Source: Peromyscus leucopus (Eukaryota > Chordata > Mammalia > Rodentia > Cricetidae). From it: a stretch of 64,000 bases of DNA. Below the pieces are notes generated by a model. The model did not search any database. It was not told the DNA's origin and saw nothing but the letters and a program-made list of their open reading frames with translations. The first letter of the stretch is position 1. Every line of letters starts with the position of its first letter. This document shows positions 41,362 through 52,567 of the stretch, piece by piece. The DNA lies in NCBI RefSeq assembly GCF_004664715.2, contig NC_051069.1, positions 7,083,501 to 7,147,500 on the forward strand, given 5' to 3'. Position numbers and translations under genes: made by a program.

Positions 41362-41515
41362 CTTTTATGTAAGTGTATGTGCCTGAGTATATGTAGTGCA
41401 CATGTGCATGCATATGGCCACAGGGGTGGGAAGACAGAGTCAAGAGTCCCCTGGAACTTTGGATCTTCTAGAAGAACAGCAGCTGCTCTGAAATGCTGAA
41501 CCGTCTCTCTAGTCC
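41362..41515 (-). mobile_element. B2/B3-type SINE
   Basis: It contains 'gagtcccctggaactttgga' and 'ctgaaccgtctctctagtcc'. Confidence 0.75.
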
Positions 41516-41524
41516 CATAAATAA

Positions 41525-41830
41525 GCAACACTTTATGAGGATTCATGTGTATGTGGAGGGAGTGTGTAGCTGACATGCCTGTGTGTGCATCTGGAGGCCA
41601 GAGCAAGACATCAAGAGACTTTCTCACTCAGTCTCTCTTTGCTGGGTCTCACTGAGAGGGAAGCTCTGCCACTTCCACTATGCTAAGGAGCTCTCAGAAT
41701 CTACCTGTCTCTGTTCCCCAAAGCTAGGGCTATAAATATATAGCCATGTCTGGTGTTTTACATCCACGGTGAGGATTTGAACTTCAGCTTGCAGAGCAAG
41801 GCTCTTACCCACTGAGCCATTTCTCCAGAA
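41525..41830 (-). mobile_element. Composite SINE-like repeat (B3-type with inner B1-like part)
   Basis: The ends read as reverse B3 ('gtgtgtgcatctggaggcca', 'cccactgagccatttctcca'). The middle is an old reverse B1-like block. The family name was not recalled; a similar layout occurs at 57660-58125. Confidence 0.5.
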
Positions 41831-42474
41831 TCATCAAGATTCTCAACATGTCAGGAGAGCTTCTGTTATGTGTGACACCTCTTAAGCACTTTGGAAGCAA
41901 CTGTCTTTTCTGGGCCCCACAACCCCTGGAAATGTATCTCTAACCGCAAAGAGACTTGGAGATGAGGGAGACCAGAAGGCTCAACCCGGCCGCTATTCCC
42001 TGTGTGTCGTTAGGATTTTCATACTGCCTACAGGTTCAGTCCTCATCTGGATGGAAAAGGCAGTTGTGGGAGTACAAGTCTGCCTTCCTGCCTGGAGGAT
42101 GGGAACTTCCCCTGTGTCCTCCAGCTGTGACCTCAGTAGCTCAGCCTCTGAGCTGCTCACATTTCTGTTCCCTGCAGTCCCCCCACTCCAGCTTGCCCTT
42201 CCTCAGTTCCCACCCTCCTTTCCACATGCTCAGTGCCTTCCCTCTTTTGACCTGGGAATACCTTGTTTGGGAATCCTGCCTACTTCCTAGTTCTCGGGAG
42301 TATCTGCTGGAGGAGTAGCCTCCCTGAAGAGCTTGACCAGTGCTCTTCCATTAGTAGATTTCCAACAAATCTATGAATAATACTAGGGCTGCTTCTGGAG
42401 GATGCTTCGGGTTTATCTGGTGCCTAAGCCCCTTTCTTGGTTTTCTATACATATATTTCTTGTTATTTATTTAT

Positions 42475-42597
42475 TGATTTAGCCCTGACTAGAGCCTGTC
42501 ATGTAGACCAGGCAAGCTGTCTTCAAACTCAGAGATCCACCTGCCTTTTCCTCTTGAGGTCTGGGATTAAAGTTGTATATCACCACTCCCAGCCACA
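42475..42597 (-). mobile_element. B1 SINE (old)
   Basis: It contains 'catgtagaccaggcaagctg' and 'aggtctgggattaaagttg'. Confidence 0.8.
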
Positions 42598-42607
42598 ATA
42601 CTTCTTT

Positions 42608-42609
<2 letters not shown>

Positions 42610-42662
<53 letters not shown>

Positions 42663-42803
42663 AGATAGGGTTTCTTTATGTAGACTTGGCTATCCTGAAA
42701 CTCCCTCTGTAGACCAGGCTGGCCTCAGAGATCAGCCTGTCTCTGGCTCCCAAGTGCTGGGACAAAAGGCATTTTCAACTGCTGCCACCACCACCACCCC
42801 GGC
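42610..42803 (-). mobile_element. B1 SINE with a 52-T tail
   Basis: An unbroken run of 52 T (42610-42661) is followed by a reverse B1: 'gagatagggtttctttatgt' to 'gctgccaccaccaccacccc'. Confidence 0.92.
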
Positions 42804-43407
42804 AATATTTCATTCTTAAGAGTAGGAAAAATTCCAGACACCAGCTACTAGAAAAGAATGAAGAAAAAAAGTAGGAAAAAAAATCAGATAACCTCACTCC
42901 TGAGCAGTACCACCCTGGTGTATCTGGACATTCCAAAGCAGATTGGGAATTCTGACTTCATTTTCTCTACCATGAGATATCCTGGGCGTAACAGAGGTTG
43001 AGGATGACCTTGAGGTTCAAAGAATGGTGTTTCTGAGGCTTATTTTCTTGGTTGCTGACGGGTTTTAAGTTCCCACCTTTTAGGTGAAGTAGGTCCTGGG
43101 GGGAAGGGAACAAGAGACTGTTTCCCAGGTTAAAACAAATTCTCTAATCCCCTCTTGACCTGCACTCTATTTACACATTAGAAAACTGGGCCTCAGAACT
43201 ATTGGAGGAACTCTCCTAGCCCTTAGGAAATATTGTTGGATGTCAGGGAAAGGACCTGAGTTTCATTCTCCAGCACCTTGGTGATCCCAGTGCGCAGGGC
43301 AGAGAATGGATTCCTGAGACTCACTGGCCAGCATGGCCTTATCAGCCAGCTCAGGTCCAAGGGAGATACTCAGACAACATGGTGAACTGCTCCTGAGGAA
43401 TAAATGT

Positions 43408-43520
43408 CCCTGCACACTCTAGTTCCAGCACAGGAGGCAGAGGCAGGCAGGCCTCTGAGTTCAAGGCCAGCCTGGCCTACATAGCAAGTTCCAGGACAGC
43501 CAGGGATACAAACACAGGGC
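43408..43520 (+). mobile_element. B1 SINE
   Basis: It contains 'ctagttccagcacaggaggc' and 'gcaagttccaggacagcc'. Both ends are truncated. Confidence 0.82.
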
Positions 43521-44232
43521 TCTAACTGTGGAATGTTGAGCAAGCCACTAGCCAAGTGTCAATAAATAAGCTATAAAATGGAAATAGTAGTGCTCGGTTG
43601 CAGGAATGTCAGATAAGAGCCAGTAAATCTGGGTCATTGTGTCTCAGAGTCTCTGAGATCTCATCCTTTATTTTATTTTGCTTCTCTTATTCTGAGCCAC
43701 TTTGTGAACCTGGATCCCAAGTTCAAATCAAAGACAAACACTACTACTCCCAGAGTAGATTTATCAGAAGACCTGAGTCTGCATTCACTTGACCTGGCAA
43801 CCGTTCCTAAAGTAAAACTAGAGATACCTCTCAGAGTCTCCAGAGGGTCACTCTGGTTTCCTGAGTATTGAATGAGCTCCTAACCCTGACAGTTCATTGA
43901 TGGCCACAGAGTCCAAGGCAGTCGGGGGCATGATAATGAGGTCAGGAGAGGGATAGACTAGGAACTTCACTCCAGGTCCAGACTTCTAGAAAGACAGTAT
44001 CTTCTCCCAGCCACACAACAGAAGGTATTTACTGCCTCTCTCCACCATTGGCTGGAAATTAGGAGACACCCAGAAGAGAGAGATGTGTCTTTCATCTTTA
44101 TCTCCAGTCTGTGACTTCTGAGTGCCTTCCCCGGGTCCTGACAGGAAGAGTTCAGGAATGACTTGTTGAATGAGGGAAAATCGAGTGTTCAGGGGTAAGG
44201 CGTGTGGTTCACTTGAATGCTTGCCTGGCATG

Positions 44233-44545
44233 CTGTGGTGGTTTGAATGCTTGTGCGTCCTATAGGCTAATCTATTTGAGTATTTGGTTCCCAGCTGGTG
44301 GGTTATTTAGGAAGGACTAGGAAGTGTGGCCTTGTTGGAGTAGATGTGTCTTTGGGATTTGCTGCCTACAGATCAGGGTCACATCTCAGCTACCGCTCCA
44401 ACACTGTCCCGCTACTTCCCACCATGATGACGATGGACTAGTGCTCTGAAACTATAAAGCAAGCCCCCAATCAAATGCTTTCTTTTATAAGTTGCCGATG
44501 GCCATGGTGTTTCCTCACAGCAGCAGAATAGTAACTAAAACACAT
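44233..44545 (+). mobile_element. MaLR LTR, ORR1-like
   Basis: It begins 'tgtggtggtttgaatgcttg', contains 'aagtgtggccttgttggagt' and ends 'tagtaactaaaacaca', so TG...CA termini are kept. Solo LTR. Confidence 0.88.
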
Positions 44546-44850
44546 ACCCAAAGTCCTGAATGTGGTTCGAAGCACTGCATAAACTACTGTTCTAACAGCT
44601 CAAGGTCAACCTCAGCTGTACAGTGAGTGTGAACCAGCCTGGGCTACATTAAAGCACATCTCATTTTTTTTTTTTTTTTTAAAGAGAGCAAGAGGAATGG
44701 AAAGGAAAGCAGCTAGTGTTCCTGTGGAAAAATCTCTAGAAGCATTCTTTTTAAATTACCATATCAATGACTGCTTCCCCTACCTTAAAATGGGAGAGGA
44801 GAATTCCAGGAACCTGAATGGGAAAATTATACGGGCTGAAGAAATAATAC

Positions 44851-44960
44851 GAGCCTGTTGTAGTGGCTGCCTTTGATCCCAGCATTGGAGAGGCAGAGGC
44901 AGGTAAATCTCTTCAGCCTAGCCAGGGCAACAAGGTGACACCCGGTCTCAGAAAAAAAGA
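44851..44960 (+). mobile_element. B1 SINE, internally deleted
   Basis: It contains 'gcctgttgtagtggctgcct' and 'gaggcagaggcaggtaaatc'. Confidence 0.75.
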
Positions 44961-45360
44961 AGAATCCAGAGAAGTCCTAATAGGGTGTCTGAGCGGGCCA
45001 AAGTTTCTGTCCTCGACACTGACGACCCTACTTAGGGCCTCCTCTCAGCAGCCAGCACTTGTGAATTCCTGTGTAGCCTCAGTGGTCTTTGCAGAGAGAG
45101 AAACTGAGGTTCAGTGGCTGACATCGAGTCCCTTGAGTTAACACACAAGATGCTGAGTATCAGTTTCTGTTTATGTTTCTCCCCAAGGGCCAACTCTGGT
45201 GTCATTCCTCCGGAGCTGTTGTTCATCTTGGTGGGTTTTGTTGTTTGGTGAGGCTAGGGTGGTGGGCCTTCATCGCCCAATCATGAGACTATAAGCCTGT
45301 GGATGGAACCACACCTGGCTTTTTAGAGGGATTCCAAGGATGGAACCTTCAGGTTTTAGG

Positions 45361-45480
45361 GTTTTTTTTTTTTGTTTGTTTGTTTGTTTGTTTTTTTTGG
45401 GGGGAGGGGGAGTCAGGCCCTTCCTGTGTAGCCCAGGCTGGCCAGGAGCTAATAATCCTCCTGTCTCTGTTTCCCTTTCT
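45361..45480 (-). mobile_element. B1 SINE fragment (old)
   Basis: A (GTTT)n tail is followed by 'cctgtgtagcccaggctggc' and 'taatcctcctgtctctgttt'. Confidence 0.6.
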
Positions 45481-45529
45481 ATCATCAAAAGCAGATGGTA
45501 AGTACTGTTGATTTCAAAGTGCCCCCTCC

Positions 45530-45735
45530 CTCCCGTGTTGATGCATTGGAAACTTACTCCCCAAATTCATATGTTAATAGTCCTTGTATGTGATGCAGCC
45601 CCAGGCTGCTGAGCAGATTCTGGTGCCATGTTCTCGGACTTAGTAGTCTCCAGAACCATGAGCAAGGTGAACTTCTATTCTTTGCAAATTATCTAATTGC
45701 GGGTATTTTGTTAAAGCAACACATCGTGAACTAAA
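45530..45735 (+). mobile_element. Old mammalian MaLR/MLT-like LTR
   Basis: It contains 'gttgatgcattggaaactta', 'ccagaaccatgagcaaggtg' and 'ggtattttgttaaagcaaca'. It is diverged and assigned by recall of the family pattern. Confidence 0.5.
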
Positions 45736-46185
45736 AGGGTCACTAGAAAAACAATAAAGGTGATCGGATCTTTTTCCTCGGGAAGCTGAGGCAAAATGGT
45801 CTGAAGTTGGGGCCAAGAAGGAAATTTTCCTTCTAGGAAAAAAAATCAAATTAATCAAAGATCTTTTCATACGGACCTCTAAGTGATTTTTTTGTTTTGT
45901 TTCAACAACTCTCTGGTTTTGTTTTTGTTTGAAATGGGTTTTAAGTTCTGGCATCCATTAAACAGCACTTGCTAAACTTTTACTGGCTATTGAGTCCTTC
46001 CCAGGGAACCAAAGGTCACTGAAAATACCTCTTTGGCCTGCTTCCCTGGGTGACTCCGTGACCTCCACCCTCTCAGCCAGACAAATTACAGAACTGTTCA
46101 CCAAGTATGGCAGGCTGGCCCTACTAGCCCAAGTTCCCAAAAGCCAAAGGAGCTGATGTGGGAGTCATTGCACTTGACCAGCATC

Positions 46186-46546
46186 TTAGTTACGGTTTCT
46201 GTTGCTATGAAGAGACACCATGACCATGGCAACTCATATAAAGGAAACATTTCATTGAAGGGGTTTGCTTACAGTTTCAGAGGTTCAGTCCATTATCACC
46301 ATGGGGGGGGGTGGAGCATGATGACAGGCAGGCAGATGTGTAGTAGCCAAGAGTCCTACATCTTGTAGGCAACAAGAAGTCGCCTGAGACACTGGGTGGT
46401 ATCCTGAGCATGGGAAACCTCAAAGCCCGCCCCACAGTGACACACTTCCTCCAACAAGGTCACACCCACTCCAACAAAGCCACACCTCCTAATAGTGCCA
46501 CTCCCTGTGAGATTATGGGGGCCAGTTACATTCAAACCACCACACC
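46186..46546 (-). mobile_element. MaLR LTR, ORR1-like
   Basis: The reverse strand has 'gctatgaagagacaccatga', 'cccgccccacagtgacacac' and 'aaaccaccacac'. It is almost complete. Confidence 0.87.
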
Positions 46547-46852
46547 CAGTGGGCCGAGTGGCAATCTTGTGGGTCCTGAGGCGCCATAGAAGATGAGGGG
46601 GGCAGGATGAAGACAGCATGACCCCTTCCCTCTGAAGGTGTCAGTGCAACCTCTGGGCCCCCCATTTTTACTCCCATCAAGGGGAGGTCACACTCATTCT
46701 CTCCAAGAACTTAAAAGGCAGGGGGGCGGAGAGAGCAATACCCTAACCTAGGTATCTCCTCAGTGGAATGTACAGGGAACTGCAGGTCATAGGATCTGTC
46801 AAGGGTCATAGATATATCTAGGGTCAGCTGACTGCATTCTTACCTGCAGATC

Positions 46853-47050
46853 AAAAAATTTTTTTATTACTATTCAAGTGTATGTGTCTGAGTCTCTGCC
46901 ATGTGTGTGGAGGGCAGCCGAGGACATCCGAACCCCTGGAGCTGGAGTTACAAGTGGTTATGAACTTTCTGACGTGGGTGCTGGGAACTGGAGTCCGTTC
47001 TGGAAAAGCAGCAAGCTTTCTTAACCACTGAGCTGTCTCTCCACCACCCA
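46853..47050 (-). mobile_element. B2-related SINE
   Basis: It contains 'ctggagctggagttacaagt' and 'aaccactgagctgtctctcc'. Confidence 0.85.
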
Positions 47051-47105
47051 CAATTAGCTTTTGAAAAAGGCCAATTCCCTGGCCACATCTAAGAATATAT
47101 CTAGG

Positions 47106-47293
47106 GGGCTGGAGGGATGGCTCAGAGGTTAAGAGCACTGGCTGCTGTTCCAGAGGTCCTGAGTTCAATTCCCAGCAACCACAACCATCTGTAATGAGAT
47201 CTGGTGCCTTCTGGTGTGCAGGCATATATGTAGGCAGAACAATGTATACGTAATAAATAAATCAAATATATATATATATACATATATATATAT
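47106..47293 (+). mobile_element. B2 SINE ending in (TA)n
   Basis: It contains 'gggggctggagggatggctc' and 'gagttcaattcccagcaacc'. The tail turns into a TATA run at 47266-47293. Confidence 0.93.
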
Positions 47294-47516
47294 GCCTTAG
47301 GAATTTCCTAGTAACCCAGCAACCAGAAGCCTAGGGCCTAGATCCATTTGTCTACACCAAACATTTGAATTTCCACCAGAAGCTAACCCTGTGTCAGTCA
47401 GAAATGGGGGCGTTCATAGTTCCCACACTGCTGCACCTTCAGCTGTGGTCACAGAAGAGCTTTCCAGATTAGCATTTGTTGAGTACTTGTCCATTGATTC
47501 CTTTCTGTTATTTCAT

Positions 47517-47662
47517 TTTGTTTTTCGAGGCAGGGTCTCACTATGTAGCTCTGGCTGACCTCACTGTGTAGACCATGCTGGCCTAGAGCTTAAAGAGATC
47601 ACCTTCTTCTGCCTCCCAAATGCTGGGATTAGCTCCCAAAGGCATGCTCCACCACCAACCAG
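47517..47662 (-). mobile_element. B1 SINE
   Basis: It contains 'ttttcgaggcagggtctcac' and 'aaatgctgggattagctcc'. Confidence 0.85.
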
Positions 47663-47689
47663 CGTCCGTTGACTTCTTAGCATAGTAGT

Positions 47690-47870
47690 TAAGCTTTTGA
47701 GTTCAGGATGGAGATGGACCTGTACTTGTTGTACATAGTATTTGTTTCTAGGGCTGTAGGGAAAAGACTAGCCACTCAGCCTCAGTTTCTTCATTCATGA
47801 AATGGGCATAGTACCCGCCCCATACGTTTGTGTGCGGTCAAATGAGACAGTATATCTGGCAAGGGCAGGC
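47690..47870 (-). mobile_element. MIR remnant
   Basis: 'cagcctcagtttcttcattc', 'atgaaatgggcatagtaccc' and 'gtcaaatgagacagtatatc' are a clear reverse-strand MIR. Confidence 0.82.
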
Positions 47871-48234
47871 CATTCTCTGGTTCAACCCAGCTCTGTCTCC
47901 CATGACTTCACCCAGCTTTTCCCTACGTGATACAGATAGGGCAGCCCTCTGCAGACAGCAAGCCCTCTTCTTTACATCTGACCGTGGTTCCTGTCACCCG
48001 AAAGCATAATTGCCCCCTCTTCTGAACTCACACTAAAGGGAGAGAAGTATTTTGGGAGGGGGATAGTGTCCAGCTGGGCCAGGCCTCTGGCAGTTCCTGG
48101 AGAGTGCGGGCATCAGAACAGCTCCATTAATACCCTGTAGACAACAATGTTCTGCAGAGAGAAGAGCCGCTGGGCCCTGCTAGTAGAAGACCACCAACAG
48201 AGCTGTGTGCTGGGCTCTCACATCCGAGCCCACC

Positions 48235-48370
48235 TACTCCTCGTTACTGCTCTGTGAGGCAATTTTTCTGTTTTACATTTGAAGTACAGAGAGGTCAAGT
48301 AACCTGCACAAGGAAGCACAATTGTGCCTGTCAGGACTGGAACTTGAATCCAGGGTGCCGTGTGCACACT
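48235..48370 (+). mobile_element. MIR remnant
   Basis: 'tacagagaggtcaagtaacc' and 'ggaacttgaatccagggt' are a forward MIR. Confidence 0.82.
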
Positions 48371-48587
48371 CCTGAAACAGAGTGCAGGAAGCGAATTTAA
48401 TCTGAACTGAGATCTCTGAGTCCAACTTGCAGTTTCCTTCCAGGAGTTATCTAGAGAAAGACTTGCTAATTTCTTATCTCATAATAATAATCTCCTGTGT
48501 TTATAGTACACTCCCCTTCCATGAATATATATCCTCTTTTCTATTTTGAGACATCATCAGTGTTTCTATATGAATAAAACCTACATG

Positions 48588-48644
48588 TAGGTTAAGGATA
48601 GCCAGCTTGGGCTACATGAGACTTGTCAGGAAAAAAAAAAAAAA
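48588..48644 (+). mobile_element. B1 SINE fragment, 3' end
   Basis: It contains 'atagccagcttgggctacat' and an A tail. Confidence 0.6.
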
Positions 48645-48689
48645 GTCCAAATAAGCGAATACTGTACAAAATAATATTGAAAACAATTT

Positions 48690-48908
48690 GAGCCAACTAC
48701 AACAGCATATCCCTATAATCCCTGCACTCCAGGAGCTAAGGCAGGAAGATTACAAGATTAAGACTAGCCAGGATATATAAAACCACCACAAAGAGTTAAA
48801 ATATGTGATTACTGTTGACCAGTGGGGACTGAACAGGTAACTCAGTGATAGACTGCTTGCCTTACATGTCCAAGGCCCTGGATTCTATTCCCAGTGCCAA
48901 CAAAACAA
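48690..48908 (+). mobile_element. B1 plus ID-like (B4-type)
   Basis: An old B1 piece at 48690-48785 is followed by an ID-like segment with 'caggtaactcagtgatagac' and 'caaggccctggattctattc'. Confidence 0.65.
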
Positions 48909-49153
48909 AATAAGAAACTAGATATGATCCAACAATTCCAATGCTGGTACGTGCTTCAAATAACTGATGAACAGTTTCTCCTCAAACAAATCCTGTATGT
49001 GAGTATTCCTACTAGTAAAACAACCCAAATGTTTGCCACCTGGCAAATTCATCAACAAAAAGAATTGATGTGAACACCCTGAAAAAATATGGGAGGTGAA
49101 AAAAGCCAGAGTCGAAGGTCACATTGTACGATTCCGCTTATAAAGAATATCCA

Positions 49154-49294
49154 GGCCGGTGGTGGTGGTACATGCCTTTAATCCCAGCATTTGGGAGGCA
49201 AAGCCAGGTGAATCTCTGTGAGTTCGAGGCCAGCCTGGTCTATAAAGTGAGTTCCAGGAAAGGCGCAAAGCTACACAGAGAAACTCTGTCTCAG

Positions 49295-49328
<34 letters not shown>

Positions 49329-49331
49329 AGA
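49154..49331 (+). mobile_element. B1 SINE with 33-A tail and 12-bp TSD
   Basis: The TSD 'aaagaatatcca' is exact at 49142-49153 and 49332-49343. The A run is at 49295-49327. Confidence 0.95.
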
Positions 49332-49343
49332 AAAGAATATCCA

Positions 49344-49496
49344 AGCTAGCAGGTGAAAGTGTACAAATTTAATCCCAGCACTCAGGAGGCAGAGGCAGGT
49401 GGATCTCCATGAGTTTGAGGCCAGCCTGGTCTACAGAGCGAGATCCAGGACAGCCAGGGCTACATAGAGAAACCCCATCTTAAAAAAATAAAAAAT
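49344..49496 (+). mobile_element. B1 SINE
   Basis: It contains 'tttaatcccagcactcagga' and 'gaaaccccatcttaaaaaaa'. It is the second of three in a row. Confidence 0.93.
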
Positions 49497-49768
49497 AGGC
49501 TGGGTGGTGGTGTCGCACGCCTTTAATCCCAGCACTCGGGAGGCAGAGGCCGGAGAATCTCTGTGAGTTCAAGGCCAGCCTGGTCTACAAAGTAAGTTCC
49601 AGGAAAGGCGCAAAGCTACACAGAGAAACCCTGTCTCGAAAAACCAAAGAAAAGAAAAATAAATAAATAATAAATAAATTGTTAAAAATAAATAAATTGT
49701 TAAAAATAAATAAATAAATAAAAATTAAAAATAAAAAAACGAAACAAAGCAAAAATAATAATAATATC
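49497..49768 (+). mobile_element. B1 SINE with a long AAAT-rich tail
   Basis: It contains 'ggctgggtggtggtgtcgca' and 'gaaaccctgtctcgaaaaac', followed by AAAT-type repeats to about 49768. It is the third of three in a row. Confidence 0.93.
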
Positions 49769-49941
49769 CAGAAAGAGGCAAGATGCATGTTAGAATTTTC
49801 TGGGAGCTGAGGAGATGAGAGCTAGGCGTGGTTTGTTTGGGGGTCTATTCTGGTAGAATGACAGTGTTCTGCCGCAAGATGGAAATGATAATTAAACAAC
49901 AATGCTCATACTAAAGTTCTGTAGTTTAACATAATTAATAT

Positions 49942-50105
49942 AGGGTGACTTGGTGGGGAAAGGCACTTGCTGTTCAGCCTGACCACTCAAGTTCCATCCC
50001 CAGAACCCACATGGTGGAAGGAGAACTGCCTCCTTAGGGTTACTTCAACAGGTGCAGTGGCATAGTGTGCCTACCCTAGAGTCACATCATACAACAATAA
50101 TAAAT
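49942..50105 (+). mobile_element. B3-type SINE
   Basis: It contains 'aaaggcacttgctgttcagc' and 'cagaacccacatggtggaag'. Confidence 0.75.
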
Positions 50106-50317
50106 ATGAAACTTACAAGACAAAAAGATTAACTTTGTGTTCAGTGAATTTTACTTAGTCTGATGAAGGGAATATTGATCCCTAAGATCATTAAATCTTC
50201 CAACCCCTAGTCTTCCAGCAACATTTACATATATATGGCTGGGATGCCAGAAACATCTACAGACCTTTGTGTGTATAGTTTTAATGTAAATGTAGCAGCT
50301 TGTATACATTGTATCTT

Positions 50318-50481
50318 TGTTTGTTTGTTTTTTGTTTTTCAAGACAGGGTTTCTCTCTAGCTTTGGAGCCTGTCCTGGAATTCACCCTGTAGACCAGGCT
50401 GGCCTCAACTCACAGAGATCCTCCTGGCTCTGCCTCCCGAGTGCTGGGATTAAAGGCGTGGGCCACCACAGCCTGGCATAG
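50318..50481 (-). mobile_element. B1 SINE with 12-bp TSD
   Basis: The TSD 'acattgtatctt' is exact at 50306-50317 and 50482-50493. The body is near consensus with a GTTT-rich tail. Confidence 0.95.
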
Positions 50482-50689
50482 ACATTGTATCTTGTTTCTT
50501 TTTCTCAGCAAATAACTTGGTGGTGAGTCTGTATCTGGAATTTGTACTGGCCATAATGCTATGTTCATTCAACTTCCACTTGATGGACGTCTTCTGGTTG
50601 ATCATCTAGCTTATCCCAGTTGTCAATTAGGTTTCTCCCCCAATCTATTGCTATATTTTTATTACTGGGGTTTTTTTTGGGGGGAGGGG

Positions 50690-50848
50690 TTGTTTGTTTG
50701 GTTTGGTTTTGTTTTTTCGACACAGGGTTTCCTTTTGTAACCCTGTCTGTCCTGGAACTCTGTAGACCATGCTGGCCTTGAACTCATAGAGATCTGCCTG
50801 CCTCTGCCTCCCGAATTATGGAATTAAAGGCATGGGCTGCCACAGGCC
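50690..50848 (-). mobile_element. B1 SINE
   Basis: It contains 'tcgacacagggtttcctttt' and 'ttatggaattaaaggcatgg'. Confidence 0.9.
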
Positions 50849-51421
50849 AGCTATTTTTTGCTATTTTCCACAAAGCTGCTGGGTTTTACATTTTGAACAT
50901 TCCTTTTGGTCTTTTCTTCACCCGTTTTTTTTCCCCTTTTGCATCACTGAAGATTGACCTCAGCCTCCTGTCTTTTTTTGTCTCTCTCTCCGCAGTGCCG
51001 GCCATGAACCCAGGGCATTCCAGGCAAGTGCTCGGCGCCCTCCCCCCACTCAGCTACAGGGTCTCTGCAGCTGCAAAAATATTGCCTGTTTGTTGTACAC
51101 ATTTCAAAGAACTCTGAAGTTCATATACCAAAGTGGGAGAACCAGCCGTACCCCAGTCCCGTTCCCCAGAACTGGATCTGCTCCTTCTTCCTCGGCTTCC
51201 CTTCCGAGGCAGCTTCTGGCTGCTGGCCTGCAGCACTCACACTCCCCAGAGCTTTTCCTGTGCACAGCCTTGTCCAGAGCTGCAGCAGCAGCTTCCCTGG
51301 TTCCTCCTCCTGCCCCACCCCCACCCCATTCCTTCCCTCTTCTTTTAAAGAGACTTTCCCCCAGTCTCCCTTTGTTCTCAGGACCGGAGTTGGAACTAAA
51401 GTTTACAGTCATATATGACTT

Positions 51422-51537
51422 GTTGGGTGGAGTGGCTCATACCTTATCTCTGCACTTTAGGAGGCTGAGACAGGAGGATTGCAAGTTTGAGGCTAGTTTG
51501 GGCTACATACTGAGACCCTATCTTTTAAAAAAAAAAT
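51422..51537 (+). mobile_element. B1 SINE (old)
   Basis: It contains 'gttgggtggagtggctcata' and 'tgagaccctatcttttaaaa'. Confidence 0.75.
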
Positions 51538-51647
51538 ACCAACTACAAAAAAGTACATATATGTGTGCATAGACATAAATACACATAGTAGCTTACAACA
51601 CCAGACTCAGCAACAGCTGGTTCTAGCAAATGTTTTCAGAACTAATA

Positions 51648-51812
51648 CTGGGTCCATAAGATGGCTCAGCAGATAACAGCACTTGTAGCCAGGGCACAGG
51701 AGTTGACTCCTTATACCCTCTCGATGGAATCAGAGAACCGGCCTGCACCAGTTGTCCTCAGAACCCCCACCTCACCTCCCACATGCATGCTAGGGCACAC
51801 ACAGTAAATGTT
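51648..51812 (+). mobile_element. B3-type SINE (old)
   Basis: It contains 'ataagatggctcagcagata' and 'agttgtcctcagaaccccca'. Confidence 0.65.
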
Positions 51813-51818
51813 TCAATT

Positions 51819-51850
<32 letters not shown>

Positions 51851-51940
51851 TTTAGACAGGATTTAATTGTGTAGATCAGGCTGGCCTCCAACTCACCAAA
51901 ATCTGCCTCCCAAGTGCTGGGATTAAAAGTATGTTACAGG

Positions 51941-52105
51941 TGCCAGGTGGTGGTGATGAACACCTTTAATCCCAGCACTCAGGAGGCAGAGCCAGGCAGA
52001 TCTCTGTGAGTTCGAGGTCAGCCTGGTCTACAGAGCAAGATCCAGGAAAGGCACCACAACTATGCAGATAAACCCTGTCTCAACCCCCCCCACACACACA
52101 CACAC
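51941..52105 (+). mobile_element. B1 SINE with 16-bp TSD
   Basis: The TSD 'aaaagtatgttacagg' is exact at 51925-51940 and 52106-52121. The tail is a C-run followed by CA repeats. Confidence 0.96.
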
Positions 52106-52126
52106 AAAAGTATGTTACAGGCTTAG

Positions 52127-52308
52127 GGGGCTGGAGAGATGACTTGGGGGTTAAGAGCACTGACTGCACTTCTAGAGAGCCCGAGTTCAGTTCCCAGCAA
52201 CCACATGGTGGCTCGAAACCATCTAAAGTGGGATCTGATGCCCTCTTCTGGAATAAAGTCAATAGAGCACTCATATACATAAAATAAATAGATGCATCTT
52301 TTTTAAAA
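52127..52308 (+). mobile_element. B2 SINE
   Basis: It contains 'ggggctggagagatgacttg' and 'gtgggatctgatgccctctt'. Confidence 0.93.
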
Positions 52309-52409
52309 GAGTGTGTTACCACACCTAACCTAGAAAAGAAAAGAAAAAAAAAGAAAGGTGAATAAAACAGAATGCTCAAGGAAGTCAAAAGGTGATCCTG
52401 TCTGATTCT

Positions 52410-52560
52410 TTTGTTTGTTTGTGGAGGTTTTCTTTTGAGATGTGGTTTCTATGTGTAGATCAGGCTGTCCTGGAACTCAATCTGTAGACCAGGCTGGCCT
52501 TGAATTCACAGAGATCCACCTGCTTCTGCCTCCTGAGTGCTGGGATTAAAGGCAATCTGT
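52410..52560 (-). mobile_element. B1 SINE
   Basis: It contains 'cctggaactcaatctgtaga' and 'gagtgctgggattaaaggca'. Confidence 0.92.
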
Positions 52561-52567
52561 TTGTTTG

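Larger units (their letters stand above)
51835..52332 (-). mobile_element. Old B1 carrying nested B1 and B2 insertions
   Basis: The outer reverse B1 has its 3' part at about 51856-51940 and its head ('gtgttaccacacctaacc') at 52309-52332. Between them lie a forward B1 and a forward B2. Confidence 0.8.
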
